This document shows, piece by piece, positions 5,308 to 6,190 of a stretch of 6,190 nt of DNA. This stretch comes from Actinomycetota bacterium (GTDB lineage: Bacteria > Actinomycetota > Acidimicrobiia > Acidimicrobiales > Ilumatobacteraceae). The position numbers and the translations under genes were made by a program. Below the pieces are notes generated by a model. That model made no database searches and was not told the DNA's origin. It worked only from the letters and a program-made list of their open reading frames with translations. Positions within the stretch are counted from its first letter, which is position 1. Each line of letters begins with the position of its first letter. The stretch lies in contig RFNE01000240.1 in assembly GCA_009927375.1 (NCBI GenBank), positions 1 through 6,190 on the forward strand, written 5' to 3'.

Positions 5308-6161
5308 AGCCGCGCAACGAAAGAGGGTCGTCACGCAAGCCGGGTCGTCGGCCAGAGCGCAGTCGAAGCCCACAGCGAAGCACCGCACCGCGCGGCGCAC
5401 GGGATGACAAGGGACTTGGTGGGACGCAGATCGAGGGGCGTCAAGCAGTGCGGGAACTTCTCCTGGCTGGACGGAGACGCGTGCACGAGATCCTCATTTC
5501 TGAGGAACTTGACGAGAATCCGGTGATGAGCGACATCCTCGAGCTTGCCCGTGATCAACGCGTCCCGGTGCGCAAGATTGCGAGGCGTGAACTCGAGCGA
5601 GAGGCTCGCAGCGAGGCCCCACAGGGCGTGATCGCGTTTGCTCAGGAACTCAGCGAGTCAGACCTCGCTGACTTCGTTGCTGGTTCGTCGGCGAAGAAGA
5701 AGCCCTTCCTGATCGCAGTCGATGGCGTGACCGATCCGGGAAATCTTGGTGCGATTTTGCGGTCCTGCGATGGTGCGGGCGTGGATGGCGTGATTTTGCC
5801 GAAGCATCGAGCGGTGCACGTGACTCCAACCGCGGCAAAGTCTGCTGCTGGTGCGGTCGAGTATGTACCGATGTGCATCGTCGGTGGGCTACCTACTGCG
5901 CTTCGACAGCTCAAGGAAGCAGGTGTGTGGATCGTTGGTCTCCACGATTCGGCAGACAAGAGCATCTTTGACCTTGGAGATCTCGCCCTCGAACCGATCT
6001 GTCTTGTACTCGGAGCTGAAGGTCCTGGCTTGTCGCGACTCGTGCGTGAGCGATGTGACGTGCTCGTCAGTATCCCGATGCTCGGCTCGTTGTCGTCACT
6101 CAATGTTTCGGCAGCAACAGCGCTTGCGACGTACGAAATCGTTCGTGCACGCAGGGCGTAG
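5304..6161 (+). CDS. rlmB: SpoU/TrmH-family 23S rRNA (guanosine-2'-O-)methyltransferase, RlmB type
   Basis: 285 aa SPOUT enzyme that uses S-adenosylmethionine to methylate a ribose 2'-OH. The RlmB group modifies 23S rRNA (Gm2251 in E. coli). Residues 1-40 are basic and low-complexity (Arg/Ser/Pro), probably disordered RNA-binding tail. GTQIEGRQAVRELL (40-53) starts the small substrate-binding domain. The catalytic knot domain shows motif 1 (DPGNLGAILRS, 144-154, with N147 and R153), motif 2 (LVLGAEGPGLSRL, 234-246) and motif 3 (GSLSSLNVSAATA, 261-273, with N267). The GTG start overlaps the ispF TGA as GTGA, so translation is probably coupled; an upstream in-frame start at 5268 inside ispF is less likely. 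The family is certain. The exact rRNA site is inferred from the N-terminal domain and from operon position, because related enzymes (tsnR-like, TrmH) share the motifs. Confidence 0.9.
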   Translation: MKPRNERGSSRKPGRRPERSRSPQRSTAPRGARDDKGLGGTQIEGRQAVRELLLAGRRRVHEILISEELDENPVMSDILELARDQRVPVRKIARRELEREARSEAPQGVIAFAQELSESDLADFVAGSSAKKKPFLIAVDGVTDPGNLGAILRSCDGAGVDGVILPKHRAVHVTPTAAKSAAGAVEYVPMCIVGGLPTALRQLKEAGVWIVGLHDSADKSIFDLGDLALEPICLVLGAEGPGLSRLVRERCDVLVSIPMLGSLSSLNVSAATALATYEIVRARRA

Positions 6162-6190
6162 CATTGTCGTCCGAAGCAAAGTACGAAAGT

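Noticed and set aside
6164..6190. Possible start of a further gene (TTG at 6164, open to the window end)
   Set aside because: Only nine codons are visible, with no clear ribosome site and nothing recognisable; 27 bases cannot support a call.
1..6190. Defence system, mobile element, CRISPR array, tRNA or riboswitch
   Set aside because: No transposase, integrase, repeat-spacer pattern or cloverleaf was seen, and there is no non-coding gap longer than about 100 bases in which such an element could sit.

Overview
No phage, transposon, CRISPR or RNA gene is visible. The window reads as ordinary chromosome of a moderately GC-rich actinobacterium. Evidence for that: frequent GTG starts, TANNNT-type -10 boxes placed 6-9 bases before start codons with no Shine-Dalgarno sequence (leaderless transcription), a CRP regulator of actinobacterial style, and the ispD-ispF-rlmB cluster that actinobacteria carry. 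An Acidimicrobiia (Ilumatobacter-like) source would fit, but that is an inference from protein style, not a measured placement.

Layout, left to right. Positions 1-1999 (+) hold most of a Cu(+)-exporting P1B-type ATPase (CopA), with its N terminus outside the window and one frameshift near 1233-1237. Positions 1962-2726 (-) hold an orphan sigma-70-like/HTH protein that runs convergently into the copA 3' end. A short divergent promoter region (2727-2818) carries a 10-base direct repeat and an AT-centred palindrome ahead of a dienelactone hydrolase-family gene (+, 2819-3475). That gene ends in a 4-base convergent overlap with a Crp/Fnr-family regulator (-, 3472-4137). Only 30 bases separate the regulator from the divergent ispD. 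The right third is the compact operon ispD-ispF-rlmB (4168-6161, +), with GTGA overlaps at both junctions. It covers two MEP-pathway isoprenoid enzymes and a 23S rRNA 2'-O-methyltransferase.

The most notable point is three frameshifts in 6.2 kb: one in copA and two in ispD. Each is explained by loss of a single G or C in or next to a G/C run, and each is repaired by adding one base. Both repaired reading frames then have whole-codon lengths and continuous family motifs (about 664 codons of copA in the window, 214 aa for ispD). Since ispD is normally essential alongside an intact ispF, I read these as homopolymer sequencing or assembly errors rather than gene decay, but the window alone cannot prove it.

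I did not find a convincing undescribed system. The best leads are the repeat-bearing leaderless promoter at 2770-2818, the very tight crp/ispD divergent control region, the orphan sigma-like protein, and an Arg-Arg substitution in the usual Thr-Thr active-site loop of IspF.
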